DNA of 18,682 bases from CAWUIO01 sp963922455 (GTDB taxonomy: Bacteria; Bacteroidota; Bacteroidia; Cytophagales; Microscillaceae), in the NCBI GenBank assembly GCA_963922455.1, contig CAWUIO010000122.1, positions 1 through 18,682 of the forward strand, written 5' to 3'. The translations under genes were made by a program, and so were the position numbers. The notes under the pieces were generated by a model that did no database searches, was not told the origin of the DNA, and worked only from the letters and a program-made list of their open reading frames with translations. Of the stretch, positions 6,253-14,285 are shown piece after piece. Numbering within the stretch: position 1 is the stretch's first letter; each line of letters begins with the position of its first letter.

Positions 6253-7206
6253 TTAGTTTACGACATTATCGATTTGAATAACTTTTTTAAAATGTTCGTA
6301 TGTAATTTTTAGTCCCTCAGCCCGGTCAATTTTTGGTTCCCAGCCTAGCACTTCTTTAGCTCGGCTAATATCGGGTTTTCTTTGTTTTGGGTCGTCTTTG
6401 GGCAGATCTTTATAAATGACTTTTTGGGTAGTGCCGGTAAGTTTGATAATTTCTTCGGCAAAGTCCCGTATGCTAATTTCATCCGGATTCCCCAGGTTGA
6501 CTGGGTAGGGATAATCACTCAATAACAAACGATAAATTCCATCTACCAAATCGGAGACAAAGCAAAACGACCGGGTTTGAGAACCATCTCCAAACACTGT
6601 CAAATCTTCTCCTCTCAAAGCTTGGCCAATGAAAGCAGGGAGCACCCTGCCATCGTTCAAGCGCATACGAGGTCCGTAGGTGTTGAAAATGCGTACAATA
6701 CGAGTCTCTAAACCGTGAAACGTATGGTAGGCCATGGTTATTGCTTCTTGGAAACGTTTGGCTTCATCATAAACCCCTCTCGGGCCGATGGGGTTCACAT
6801 TGCCCCAATACTCTTCGTGCTGCGGGTGGATTAAGGGGTCCCCATAAATTTCTGAGGTAGAAGCCACCAGGATGCGGGCTTGCTTAGAGCGGGCCAACCC
6901 CAGGAGGTTATGCGTTCCCAGAGAGCCTACTTTGAGGGTCTGGATCGGAATCTTTAAGTAATCAATCGGGCTGGCCGGCGAGGCAAAATGCAAAATATAA
7001 TCAATCGGACCAGCTACGTGAACATATTTCGAGACATCGTGATGATAGAATTCAAACTCTTTGTTTGGCATCAGATGCTCAATATTAACCATATCTCCGG
7101 TGATGAGATTATCCATTCCGACTACTTTGTAGCCTTCCTTGATAAATCTATCACACAAATGAGAACCCAAGAAGCCTGCGGCCCCGGTAATCAGAACTCT
7201 TTTCAT
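6253..7206 (-). CDS. uxs: UDP-glucuronate decarboxylase (UDP-xylose synthase)
   Basis: A 317-residue SDR enzyme that turns UDP-glucuronate into UDP-xylose. GAAGFLG (8-14) binds NAD. HFASPASPIDY (73-83), STSEIYGDP (116-124) and YWGNVNPIGPRGVYDEAKR are the family's signature run. The catalytic pair is Y146 and K150. RIFNTYGPRM and DGSQTRSFCFVSDLVDG follow as expected. Length matches bacterial soluble UXS, without the membrane anchor of animal enzymes. Its substrate is the product of ugd, 38 nt upstream, so the first two genes form one pathway. Confidence 0.93.
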   Translation of the reverse strand: MKRVLITGAAGFLGSHLCDRFIKEGYKVVGMDNLITGDMVNIEHLMPNKEFEFYHHDVSKYVHVAGPIDYILHFASPASPIDYLKIPIQTLKVGSLGTHNLLGLARSKQARILVASTSEIYGDPLIHPQHEEYWGNVNPIGPRGVYDEAKRFQEAITMAYHTFHGLETRIVRIFNTYGPRMRLNDGRVLPAFIGQALRGEDLTVFGDGSQTRSFCFVSDLVDGIYRLLLSDYPYPVNLGNPDEISIRDFAEEIIKLTGTTQKVIYKDLPKDDPKQRKPDISRAKEVLGWEPKIDRAEGLKITYEHFKKVIQIDNVVN

Positions 7207-7244
7207 ATCCGGTGTACGTTTAAATACTTTAAACTGGCGTAACC

Positions 7245-8579
7245 TTACTTTTGAAAGATAGGCTCCTGGTTTAATACTTTATTACGACCAATGCTCACGT
7301 AAGAGTAACCTAACTCTTGCATAATAGCCGGATCAAATAAATTACGTCCGTCAAAGACCAATTTATTTTTTAATAACTTGCTTACGGCGTCAAAATCAGG
7401 AGTACGGAATACCGGCCACTCGGTCATGATCATCAAAGCATCGGCATCTACCAAAGCTCCGTAAGGGCTTTCAGCATACTCGATTTGATCGCCGAATATT
7501 TTCTTCACATTCTCCATCGCTTCTGGATCGTATGCCTTCACGCTGGCTCCTAATTCCAAAAGTTGTTTAATATTATCCAAAGCCGGAGCTTCCCGGATGT
7601 CATCGGTATTGGGTTTGAATGCTAATCCCCACATAGCCAATTTTTTGCCTTGCAGCTCACCGTTAAAAAACTCTTTTACGGCATCAATCAATTTAACTTT
7701 TTGATTGACATTGATATGCATTACCGCGTTCAAAATTTTAAAGTCGTAGGCAAATTCCGAAGAAGTTTTGGCCAGGGCTTGTACATCTTTGGGGAAACAG
7801 CTACCACCATAGCCAATTCCGGCAAACAAGAAGCGCTTACCAATCCGGTTATCGGTACCGATACCCCGACGGATATCGTCTACATTGGCGCCTACCTTTT
7901 CGCACAGGTTGGCGATCTCGTTCATAAAGGTGATTTTGGTAGCTAGGAAGGCGTTTGCCGCATATTTGGTCATCTCTGCCGAACGTTCATCCATAACGAT
8001 CAACGGATTTCCCTGGCGGATGAAGGGGGCATACAGACGCTCCATTACTTTTTTGGCTCTATCGGAGCTAGTACCAATTACCACGCGGTCCGGCTTCATA
8101 AAGTCGTCTACGGCAACCCCTTCGCGTAAAAATTCCGGGTTGGAAACAACATCAAATTCTACTCGGGCATGGAGAGCTATTTTATCGTGTACTAATTCGG
8201 CCGTGCCAACCGGTACCGTACTTTTATCTACAATTACGGCATAGTCATCGAGTAAGTGACCTAATTCCTCGGCTACTCCAAGTACATATTTTAGGTCGGC
8301 CGATCCATCTTCACCGGGAGGGGTAGGTAAGGCAAGGAAGATTAATTCGGCGTCTTTGATACCTTCCGCCAAATCAGTCGTAAATTTTAGTCTCTCTTGT
8401 TTTAGGTTTCTTTCAAACAATACATCAAGACCTGGTTCGTAAATGGTTACAACACCACTTCGTAATTTATTGACTTTTTCTTCATCGATGTCAACACAGG
8501 TAACGTTATTGCCCGTCTCAGAAAAACAGGTTCCAGTAACTAGTCCGACATAACCAGTTCCGACTACTGCAATTTTCAT
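7245..8579 (-). CDS. ugd: UDP-glucose 6-dehydrogenase
   Basis: A 444-residue enzyme oxidising UDP-glucose to UDP-glucuronate with two NAD. GTGYVG (7-12) is the nucleotide-binding motif. SNPEFLREG (146-154) and the catalytic cysteine C261 in GGSCFPKD mark UDP-glucose specificity, in contrast to the GGHCIG form of the neighbouring tviB product. LAMWGLAFKPNTDDIREAPA is the conserved C-terminal domain entry. It is the first gene of the five-gene operon, starts at ATG and is preceded by a candidate TAATTTTG promoter element 29 nt upstream. UDP-glucuronate can go to UDP-xylose through uxs or be used directly. Confidence 0.96.
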   Translation of the reverse strand: MKIAVVGTGYVGLVTGTCFSETGNNVTCVDIDEEKVNKLRSGVVTIYEPGLDVLFERNLKQERLKFTTDLAEGIKDAELIFLALPTPPGEDGSADLKYVLGVAEELGHLLDDYAVIVDKSTVPVGTAELVHDKIALHARVEFDVVSNPEFLREGVAVDDFMKPDRVVIGTSSDRAKKVMERLYAPFIRQGNPLIVMDERSAEMTKYAANAFLATKITFMNEIANLCEKVGANVDDIRRGIGTDNRIGKRFLFAGIGYGGSCFPKDVQALAKTSSEFAYDFKILNAVMHINVNQKVKLIDAVKEFFNGELQGKKLAMWGLAFKPNTDDIREAPALDNIKQLLELGASVKAYDPEAMENVKKIFGDQIEYAESPYGALVDADALMIMTEWPVFRTPDFDAVSKLLKNKLVFDGRNLFDPAIMQELGYSYVSIGRNKVLNQEPIFQK

Positions 8580-8607
8580 AGGGATTAGAGTTTTAAAGTT
8601 AAATGAC

Positions 8608-8615
8608 CAAAATTA
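8608..8615 (-). promoter_or_regulatory. candidate -7 element for the sugar operon
   Basis: TAATTTTG on the minus strand matches the Bacteroidota TAnnTTTG consensus. Transcription would begin about 20-25 nt before the ugd ATG at 8579. I do not see a convincing -33 TTTG at the usual distance, so this is a candidate only. Confidence 0.4.
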
Positions 8616-9213
8616 AATTGATAATACGTGTAATCGCTGTTTGTGTATGCTTGTTTTGGCTCGCTTGCCAATAAAGACGTGAATGTTGAAGAAATGTTGG
8701 TATGAACGAAAAAAAACATTTTAGGTTCGCTTGGTAAAATTAATACGAACTTATTATTCATAAAATAATATTGGGGGAAACATTGAAGTTTGTCAAATTA
8801 TTCATATAAGTCCGAGAAAAAGTGAAATGCTGCGCAAGCAAAAATGCATTTTTTTTTTGAAATACCTGATAATAGTTCTGAACTAATGATGAGCTGCGGA
8901 GTAACATATTTGCCTAAAAAGCAAGGCATCCGCAAGGCAAAACTCACAATTGCAGCAGATATTACGGCTATTATATGACTTTTCCCCGATTCATGGGTTT
9001 TTTGGGGCTTTAGCAAAATATGTCAAAAATAAAGAGAGGCAGGATCACTGGAACAACGAGTTATTCTGTGTAAGAGAAATTAAAAAAATACAATTTTTGG
9101 CCCAGGGATATGGGCTTTTCCCGCTATCCCTATCCCGGTATATTTGAAAAATATCCGCTGATAATCTCCTCAGGGAAACTCGGGCAAGCGAATAAAGCTT
9201 AAAAAGATGCCTT
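8616..9213. other. long AT-rich intergenic region, no supported gene
   Basis: About 600 bp between the sugar operon and repeat copy C. The best frame, minus strand 8798-9016, has only a TTG start and a leucine/isoleucine-rich stretch but resembles nothing I know. The plus frame 8950-9147 is also unconvincing. I see no tRNA, no strong terminator and no long inverted repeat. Confidence 0.4.
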
Positions 9214-9342
9214 GGGGCTTCCCGCGCTATAATAATTGGTTCTATTTTGAACATCCTGCCAGCGCGGGCCGGGCTCTCACTACTCGCTGCCTTTCCCCGC
9301 TGGGCCGACACGAGCTCAAACATGCCGTTCCATCCCTAAGCC
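9214..9342 (-). repeat. structured intergenic repeat, copy C
   Basis: The most diverged copy, read on the minus strand. Block 1 is GGCTTAGGGATGGAACGG then CATGTTTGAGCTCG. Variable hairpin 1 is closed by CTCG/CGAG. Block 2 is GCGAGTAGTGAGAGCCCGG, where the central GCGAAAGC of other copies has become GTGAGAGC. Stem 2 is CCCGCGCT with AGCGCGGG (plus 9261-9268 and 9221-9228), perfect over 8 bp although both arms differ from the other copies. The tail is AAGCCCC. It lies about 50 bp upstream of the trmB promoter and opposite in direction. Confidence 0.88.
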
Positions 9343-9394
9343 ATCTAAAACCGTTTTTGTAGTGGCCAATAGTCTAATAATCACCTGAATTACC

Positions 9395-9402
9395 TAAATT
9401 TG
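9395..9402 (+). promoter_or_regulatory. -7 promoter element of trmB
   Basis: TAAATTTG is a perfect TAnnTTTG match, followed by CC, and lies 35 nt before the trmB ATG. That gives a leader of about 30 nt. No clear -33 motif is visible. Confidence 0.5.
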
Positions 9403-9437
9403 CCGATTAATTACTTACCAATTACCGCTTTAATAAT

Positions 9438-10121
9438 ATGAGTAGAAACAAATTGGATCGCTTTGCCGACAATGCCCAAGCCCGCAATGTAATCCAAGAG
9501 GGAAAATCTTTGTATACCCAAGTGAAAGGAAAATGGCGGGAGTTATACTTCAACAATGATAACCCGATTGTTTTAGAATTGGGATGTGGCCGGGGCGAAT
9601 ATACCATCGGCCTGGCCTCTTTATTTCCCGATAAAAACTTCATTGGGGTTGATATAAAAGGGTCCCGTATTTGGAAGGGGAGCCAAGAAGCTATCCGGGA
9701 AGGCATGGACCACGTGGCTTTTCTACGCATTCATATTCAAAACCTAGATGTATTTGTGGGTGAAAATGAAGTAGATGAAATATGGGTTACCTTTCCCGAC
9801 CCACGCCCCCGGGACCGAGATGAAAAAAGAAGGCTGACGCATCCCCGCTTTCTCAAAATGTACCAAAAGCTCCTAAAACCAAACGGGATATTGCATTTCA
9901 AAACGGATAATACACCCCTCTATGAATATACCCTTGAGGTAATCCAACAATTTCCTGTGGAAGATTTGGTGCACACCGCAGATTTATACGCATCTACCTA
10001 TTTGCCAGAACATTTCGGGATTCAAACCCGATACGAAAGGCGCTTTGTCCAAGAAGGCTTCAAAATTAAATACATGAGGTGTCGTTGGAATGTGGAAGTT
10101 CCTAATCTGCCCACCCTATAA
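9438..10121 (+). CDS. trmB: tRNA (guanine-N7-)-methyltransferase
   Basis: A 227-residue SAM-dependent enzyme that makes m7G46 in the variable loop of tRNAs. LELGCGRG (46-53) is the SAM-binding motif I, and IGVDIKGSRIWKG the acidic motif II region. VTFPDPRPRDRDEKRRLTHPRFL (from 117) is the TrmB signature around the catalytic and tRNA-binding residues. YERRF near the C-terminus is also typical. It starts with ATG, has its own promoter element and is followed 9 nt later by a glycosyltransferase gene, so the two are probably cotranscribed. Confidence 0.96.
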   Translation: MSRNKLDRFADNAQARNVIQEGKSLYTQVKGKWRELYFNNDNPIVLELGCGRGEYTIGLASLFPDKNFIGVDIKGSRIWKGSQEAIREGMDHVAFLRIHIQNLDVFVGENEVDEIWVTFPDPRPRDRDEKRRLTHPRFLKMYQKLLKPNGILHFKTDNTPLYEYTLEVIQQFPVEDLVHTADLYASTYLPEHFGIQTRYERRFVQEGFKIKYMRCRWNVEVPNLPTL

Positions 10122-10130
10122 TTTCCAGCT

Positions 10131-11168
10131 ATGCCTGCTTTGGTTTCTGTCATTTGCCTTTGCCACAACCACGAAGCCTTTGTGAGAGAGGCCCTGGAGT
10201 CAGTATTGTGGCAAAGCTACCCCCACTATGAAATGATCATTGTGGATGATGCCAGCACCGACCAATCGGTGAAAATAATTGAAAAGTTTTTGGAAGATAT
10301 TCCCGCTTATCAAATGGCCTACACCAATCCTGAGCTGGCACATTCCCAAGGGCCCACCCGAGTAGAGTTTTTGCCCTTAAGTAAAAACCAAGGAAACTGC
10401 ATCGCTTTCAACCAAGGATGGCAGAGGGCCCAAGGCGAGTATGTTATTGATTTTTCTACCGATGACCTTATGGTAGACCAAAGACTGGAAAAGCAAGTGG
10501 CCTTTTGGGAAAGACTTAACCCAAGTGTCGGGGTAATATTTAGCAATGCCCTGCTCATTGATCAAAAAGGGCAAGTTTTAGGTTATCATTTCCCCATAAA
10601 CGCAAAGGGGAAGAGCCGCAAGCCCGTACCCGAAGGGAATGTATACCTTAAACTCATTCAGCACTATTTTATCTGTACCCCTACCATGATGATCCGTCGC
10701 GAAGTATTGGAAGAATTAGGGGGCTATGATGAAACGCTGAGCTATGAAGATTTCGATTTCTGGATTCGCTCATCACGTACCTATCAGTATGCCTATCAAG
10801 ATGAGGTATTAACGAGTTATAGGCGATATAAGGGCTCTTTATCAGGAAGAGCTTGGCTCAAAAACCAATCAAGCTATTGGGAGTCAACCCTAAAAGTCCT
10901 AAAAAAGATTGATTCCTTAAACCAACATCCCCAAGAAGAACGGGCCTTAACCCTGGCTTTGGCTTACTACAAAAGGCAGGCTTACCTTACAGAGCACTTT
11001 GAGATAGCCAAACGTTTTAAGGATTTTGGAGACCCTATAATGGGAAAAGAACAGAAGAAAGAAACCTGGCTGGACTGGGCCATCCGAAAAAAAATACCCC
11101 TTTATCGCGTGTATCGATTCTATTTGCAAGTCAAAAAATTCGGCGTGGATAAACTTAGGGTCAAATAG
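10131..11168 (+). CDS. family 2 glycosyltransferase
   Basis: A 345-residue GT-A fold glycosyltransferase. The N-terminal strand VSVICLCHNHEAFVREALESV, then IIVDDASTDQS (36-46), is the nucleotide-sugar-binding start of GT2. DFSTDDLM (107-114) supplies the DxD-like metal site. GGYDETLSYEDFDFWIR matches the acceptor-side ED motif seen in O-antigen-type transferases. There is no transmembrane segment, and the basic C-terminus suggests peripheral membrane contact. Donor and acceptor cannot be predicted. It follows trmB by 9 nt and ends convergently with the phasin-like gene. It lies outside the sugar-nucleotide operon but could use its products. Confidence 0.88.
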   Translation: MPALVSVICLCHNHEAFVREALESVLWQSYPHYEMIIVDDASTDQSVKIIEKFLEDIPAYQMAYTNPELAHSQGPTRVEFLPLSKNQGNCIAFNQGWQRAQGEYVIDFSTDDLMVDQRLEKQVAFWERLNPSVGVIFSNALLIDQKGQVLGYHFPINAKGKSRKPVPEGNVYLKLIQHYFICTPTMMIRREVLEELGGYDETLSYEDFDFWIRSSRTYQYAYQDEVLTSYRRYKGSLSGRAWLKNQSSYWESTLKVLKKIDSLNQHPQEERALTLALAYYKRQAYLTEHFEIAKRFKDFGDPIMGKEQKKETWLDWAIRKKIPLYRVYRFYLQVKKFGVDKLRVK

Positions 11169-11190
11169 CATCGCGCTACCCGACCCTAGG
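11154..11190. terminator. weak hairpin between convergent genes
   Basis: CTTAGGGTC (11154-11162) can pair with GACCCTAGG (11182-11190), 9 bp with one T-G pair and a 19-nt loop. It spans the stop codon of the glycosyltransferase gene and ends just before the phasin-like stop. No T-run follows on the plus strand, so terminator function is uncertain. Confidence 0.3.
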
Positions 11191-11196
11191 AGTTAA

Positions 11197-11730
11197 TTAC
11201 TTTTTCTTACTAGCCTTGGCCGCATCCCCGCTGATCATGTCCAAGTACTTTTGTGCATTTTCTACGAAACGATCATGCATTTCTTTGGCTTGAGAAGCCA
11301 TGTCATAGTTTTCCATACCAAAAGTAGTCGTAAACATACCCGCGAATTGGTCATATGACTTTTTCCACTCTTTAAATAATTTTTCGGAATTGTCCTTGTA
11401 ATTATCTAGCATTTGAGAACCTGAAAAACTCTGGGTCATATCTTTAAAAGCGTCAGTCCACTGCTTGCTGAACTTTTCCTGGGTATCCACCCACTCTTTT
11501 ACAAAAGCCGGGGTCTTGTCGTTGACCATCTGATCTTTAAAAGCATCTGACATCTTTTGGGTGATACTCTCTTGTTGGGTAAACCAGTCCTTGTAGAGTT
11601 TGCTAACTTGCTCCATAGAATCAGGCTTACCGAAGGTATCCCGCATTTTTTGAGAAGTTGCCATAAGGTTTTCTACCGATTTGCTCTGGATATCGAGCAT
11701 AACTTCCATAATGTTCTTGGATTCAGGCAT
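11197..11730 (-). CDS. phasin-like helical protein
   Basis: I place the start at the ATG at 11730 (MPESKNIMEVML), giving 177 residues; the longer frame to 11826 begins with TTG and adds an unlikely tail. The protein is almost wholly predicted helix, rich in Lys, Asp, Gln, Met and aromatic residues. It has repeated heptad-like runs such as KLYKDWFTQQESITQKMSDAF and KEWVDTQEKFSKQWTDAF, and no signal peptide. The C-terminus is lysine-rich (AKASKKK). This resembles phasins, which coat polyhydroxyalkanoate granules, but the family is judged by character, not by a decisive motif. No PHA synthase is nearby. Other options are an apolipoprotein-like or stress-related helical protein. Confidence 0.55.
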   Translation of the reverse strand: MPESKNIMEVMLDIQSKSVENLMATSQKMRDTFGKPDSMEQVSKLYKDWFTQQESITQKMSDAFKDQMVNDKTPAFVKEWVDTQEKFSKQWTDAFKDMTQSFSGSQMLDNYKDNSEKLFKEWKKSYDQFAGMFTTTFGMENYDMASQAKEMHDRFVENAQKYLDMISGDAAKASKKK

Positions 11731-11956
11731 GTTTATGAACGTTTTGAGGGTTGTGAAAAAATATTTTGTGTGATTAGACATTTGAAGTAACAAAAAAAAA
11801 CTGGAAGGAACAATGACTTTGCACAAGGCTTTTTCTTAGAAAATGCATTAGGTTTGTTGAAGCCTTCCTTGTCTTAAAAAATATACTTTTTGATAGGGGA
11901 GTACAATCAAATATTTGATTTTTAGCATTTTAGAGCCATTTACTAAGCAGTTTTTT

Positions 11957-13258
11957 ATGATTGGGATAGTTGGTGCAGGAATTTCAGGTTTGTCGCTGGC
12001 CTATGAACTACAAAAGCAGAATAAGCCCTATGTACTCTTAGAAGCTAGTCAACAGCCAGGAGGATACATTCAGTCCAAAAGAGTAGGAGCGTATCTTATC
12101 GAGTTGGGGCCCAATTCTTTATTAGTAGGGGATGAGCTAATGGATTGGCTCCAAGAGTTTGACCAATCTTCTGAATTACAAGCTGCCCAAGACATTAGTA
12201 AAAGCCGATTTATCTACCGGGATGGGAAATACCGGGCCCTACCGAGTGGCCCTCTTAGTTTAATAAGCAATACGTTTTTTTCGCTGTCTACCAAGTGGGC
12301 CATCTTCCGGGAATTTCGAAAAAAACCGGAGATTCACGAAGAAGAAAGCCTGAGCCACTTTTTTTCCCGGCGCTTCACCCGCGAAATGGTAGACTATGCC
12401 CTCACTCCATTTGTTACGGGAATATACGCGGGTGACCCGGAGCAACTCCTGATAAAGCAAACCTTCCCCCGCATATGGGAATATGAGCAAGAATACGGCT
12501 CCATACTAAAAGGCTTTATCAAGAATAAAGGCGGTGGAAGAAAAAAAAGCTTTACTTTCCGGGAGGGCCTGGCCACACTACCTCAGATGATTGCCCGAAA
12601 AATCCAAAATCTACGCTATGCATGGCCGGTAGAAAATATAGAAAAGCAAGAGGGAGGGTATGTATTGCACTCGGGCGCAGACTCCGTCCAGGTCTCGCAA
12701 GTGGTACTGGCTTGCTCCACATCGGCCAGCGCGAAATTGCTCCAAGCACTTGCTCCTGATTGGTCTTTAGATTTGCAAAAGGTAAATTATGCACCCATGG
12801 TTGCGGTGCATTCTGCCTATGCCCGCTCGGCCGTAAAACACCCCTTGAATGGCTTTGGGGGGCTACACCCCAAGGTCGAAAATTTATATACCGCCGGGAG
12901 TATCTGGTCTAGTTCTACCTTTACCGGGCGATGCCCTCAAGACGAGGTTTTGTTGACTACCTTTGTCGGAGGGATGCTCAATCAGGAAAAAGCCTCTCAA
13001 CCCGAGGAAAAGATACGGGAAGAAGTTCATAAGGAGCTGGCCCAACTCTACGGAATTTCTGAAAAACCCCGTTTTCAACACTTCTTCCCTTGGGAAAAGG
13101 CCATCCCCCAATACGACCGAAACATTTTACCCGCTTTAGCTCATATATCTGCTTGGGAAACTCAAAATTTGTTTGTTTACAGCAATTGGAAAGATGGCGT
13201 TTCCTTGGCCGACCGAATGCTCAAAGCCCGGGAAATGGCCAATCAATTGGGTACCTAG
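11957..13258 (+). CDS. hemG: protoporphyrinogen oxidase (oxygen-dependent type)
   Basis: A 433-residue FAD amine-oxidase-family enzyme, also called hemY or pgoX, that oxidises protoporphyrinogen IX to protoporphyrin IX in haem synthesis. The dinucleotide motif GAGISG (6-11) is followed by the second FAD contact LLEASQQPGGYIQS. IELGPNSLL, then FVTGIYAGDPEQL and FTFREGLATLP, are typical of PPOX. The C-terminal YSNWKDGVSLADRM matches the second FAD-binding segment. I start at the ATG at 11957, which begins the first beta strand directly; an upstream TTG at 11915 would add 14 residues. It is transcribed away from the phasin-like gene and followed by repeat copy D. Confidence 0.93.
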   Translation: MIGIVGAGISGLSLAYELQKQNKPYVLLEASQQPGGYIQSKRVGAYLIELGPNSLLVGDELMDWLQEFDQSSELQAAQDISKSRFIYRDGKYRALPSGPLSLISNTFFSLSTKWAIFREFRKKPEIHEEESLSHFFSRRFTREMVDYALTPFVTGIYAGDPEQLLIKQTFPRIWEYEQEYGSILKGFIKNKGGGRKKSFTFREGLATLPQMIARKIQNLRYAWPVENIEKQEGGYVLHSGADSVQVSQVVLACSTSASAKLLQALAPDWSLDLQKVNYAPMVAVHSAYARSAVKHPLNGFGGLHPKVENLYTAGSIWSSSTFTGRCPQDEVLLTTFVGGMLNQEKASQPEEKIREEVHKELAQLYGISEKPRFQHFFPWEKAIPQYDRNILPALAHISAWETQNLFVYSNWKDGVSLADRMLKAREMANQLGT

Positions 13259-13285
13259 AAAGTCACGTTGACATTGCCTGCATTT

Positions 13286-13414
13286 GGCTGAGGGATAGAG
13301 CGGCCTGTTTGAGCCCGTGGAGGCCTGTGGGCAGCAGGCGAGTAGCGAAAGCCCGACCCCGGCCAGCAGATTTTTTTCCTAAGGCAGCGCACGAACTAAG
13401 CCGGGGACAGCCCC
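13286..13414 (+). repeat. structured intergenic repeat, copy D
   Basis: This copy starts 27 bp past the hemG stop and has the same direction. Block 1 is GGCTGAGGGATAGAGCGG then CCTGTTTGAGCCCG, identical to copy B. Variable hairpin 1 can pair GCCTG with CAGGC. Block 2 is GGCGAGTAGCGAAAGCCCGA. Stem 2 is CCCCGGC (13357-13363) with GCCGGGG (13400-13406), and the tail is ACAGCCCC. Its two variable segments differ from copy B while the blocks are the same. Confidence 0.92.
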
Positions 13415-13493
13415 ATTTCGACCAATCACCCCTTCCTTGCCACCAAGAGAGCCAGTTATTTGACTAAAACTTAGGGCTTCTCCAAAATCATTC

Positions 13494-13501
13494 TACCTTT
13501 G
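13494..13501 (+). promoter_or_regulatory. -7 promoter element of the mannosyltransferase-like gene
   Basis: TACCTTTG matches TAnnTTTG perfectly and continues CCATACTA, nearly the same bases that follow the element at 17940. It lies 44 nt before the chosen ATG at 13546. No -33 motif is evident. Confidence 0.5.
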
Positions 13502-13545
13502 CCATACTAAAAATTAAGCAATATAAGCCAAATATATTGGGTTTT

Positions 13546-14277
13546 ATGCCAGATTCCATAGTAGTAATACCTACATACAATGAAATCGAGAACATCGAGG
13601 ATATTGTCCGAAGAGTACTCACATTAAAAATTCCACTCGATTTACTGATTGTGGATGATTCCTCGCCCGATGGAACCGGACAAAAAGTAAAAGAGCTGCA
13701 ACATGAGTTTCCAGGGCGACTGCATTTGGAAGAGAGACAAGGTAAACTAGGGCTCGGGACTGCTTACATTCACGGCTTTAAGTATGCCTTGGCCCGGGAA
13801 TATCAGTATATTTTTGAAATGGATGCCGATTTTTCGCACAATCCCGATGATCTGATCAAACTACACGAGGCTTGTGCTGGGCAAGGCTTCGATTTAGCCA
13901 TTGGATCTCGCTATATACAAGGGGTAAACGTAGTCAACTGGCCCATGCACCGGGTACTTATGTCGTATTTTGCCGGGTACTATGTGCGTTTTATTACGGG
14001 ACTCCCGGTCATGGATACCACGGCCGGTTTTAAATGCTACAATCGGAAAGTGCTTGAGGTTATCAACTTAGATAAGATACGCTTTGTGGGCTATGCCTTT
14101 CAAATACAAATGAAGTTTGATACGTGGAAATACGGTTTCAAACTCAAAGAAGTGCCTATCATATTTACCGACCGTACGAAGGGCAAATCCAAAATGTCGG
14201 TAAATATTTTTAGAGAAGCTTTTATTGGGGTCGTGCAAATGAAGATTTACAGCTTTTTTAAGCGCTATACCTATTAA
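13546..14277 (+). CDS. polyprenol-phosphate mannosyltransferase-like GT2
   Basis: A 243-residue GT2 enzyme of the dolichol/polyprenol monophosphomannose synthase group. VVIPTYNEIENI (6-17) and LIVDDSSPDGTG (34-45) form the nucleotide-binding half. KLGLGTAYIHGF and MDADFSHNP (92-100) give the metal-binding DAD. GSRY and TTAGFKCYNRKVL are the family's later signatures, with FTDRTKGKSKM near the end. It would load a sugar, typically mannose or glucose, from its nucleotide onto a polyprenyl phosphate at the inner membrane. There is no C-terminal membrane domain, as in the short soluble form. I start at the ATG at 13546 rather than a TTG at 13537. It ends 8 bp from the convergent permease gene. 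Confidence 0.9.
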   Translation: MPDSIVVIPTYNEIENIEDIVRRVLTLKIPLDLLIVDDSSPDGTGQKVKELQHEFPGRLHLEERQGKLGLGTAYIHGFKYALAREYQYIFEMDADFSHNPDDLIKLHEACAGQGFDLAIGSRYIQGVNVVNWPMHRVLMSYFAGYYVRFITGLPVMDTTAGFKCYNRKVLEVINLDKIRFVGYAFQIQMKFDTWKYGFKLKEVPIIFTDRTKGKSKMSVNIFREAFIGVVQMKIYSFFKRYTY

Positions 14278-14285
14278 ACAATTGC

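Noticed and set aside
8798..9016. 72-codon minus-strand frame with a hydrophobic stretch
   Set aside because: Its only start is TTG, it has no recognisable family and no supporting signals. The hydrophobic run alone is not enough.
9045..9323. 92-codon minus-strand frame
   Set aside because: Its first third is a translation of repeat copy C, and the rest has no protein character.
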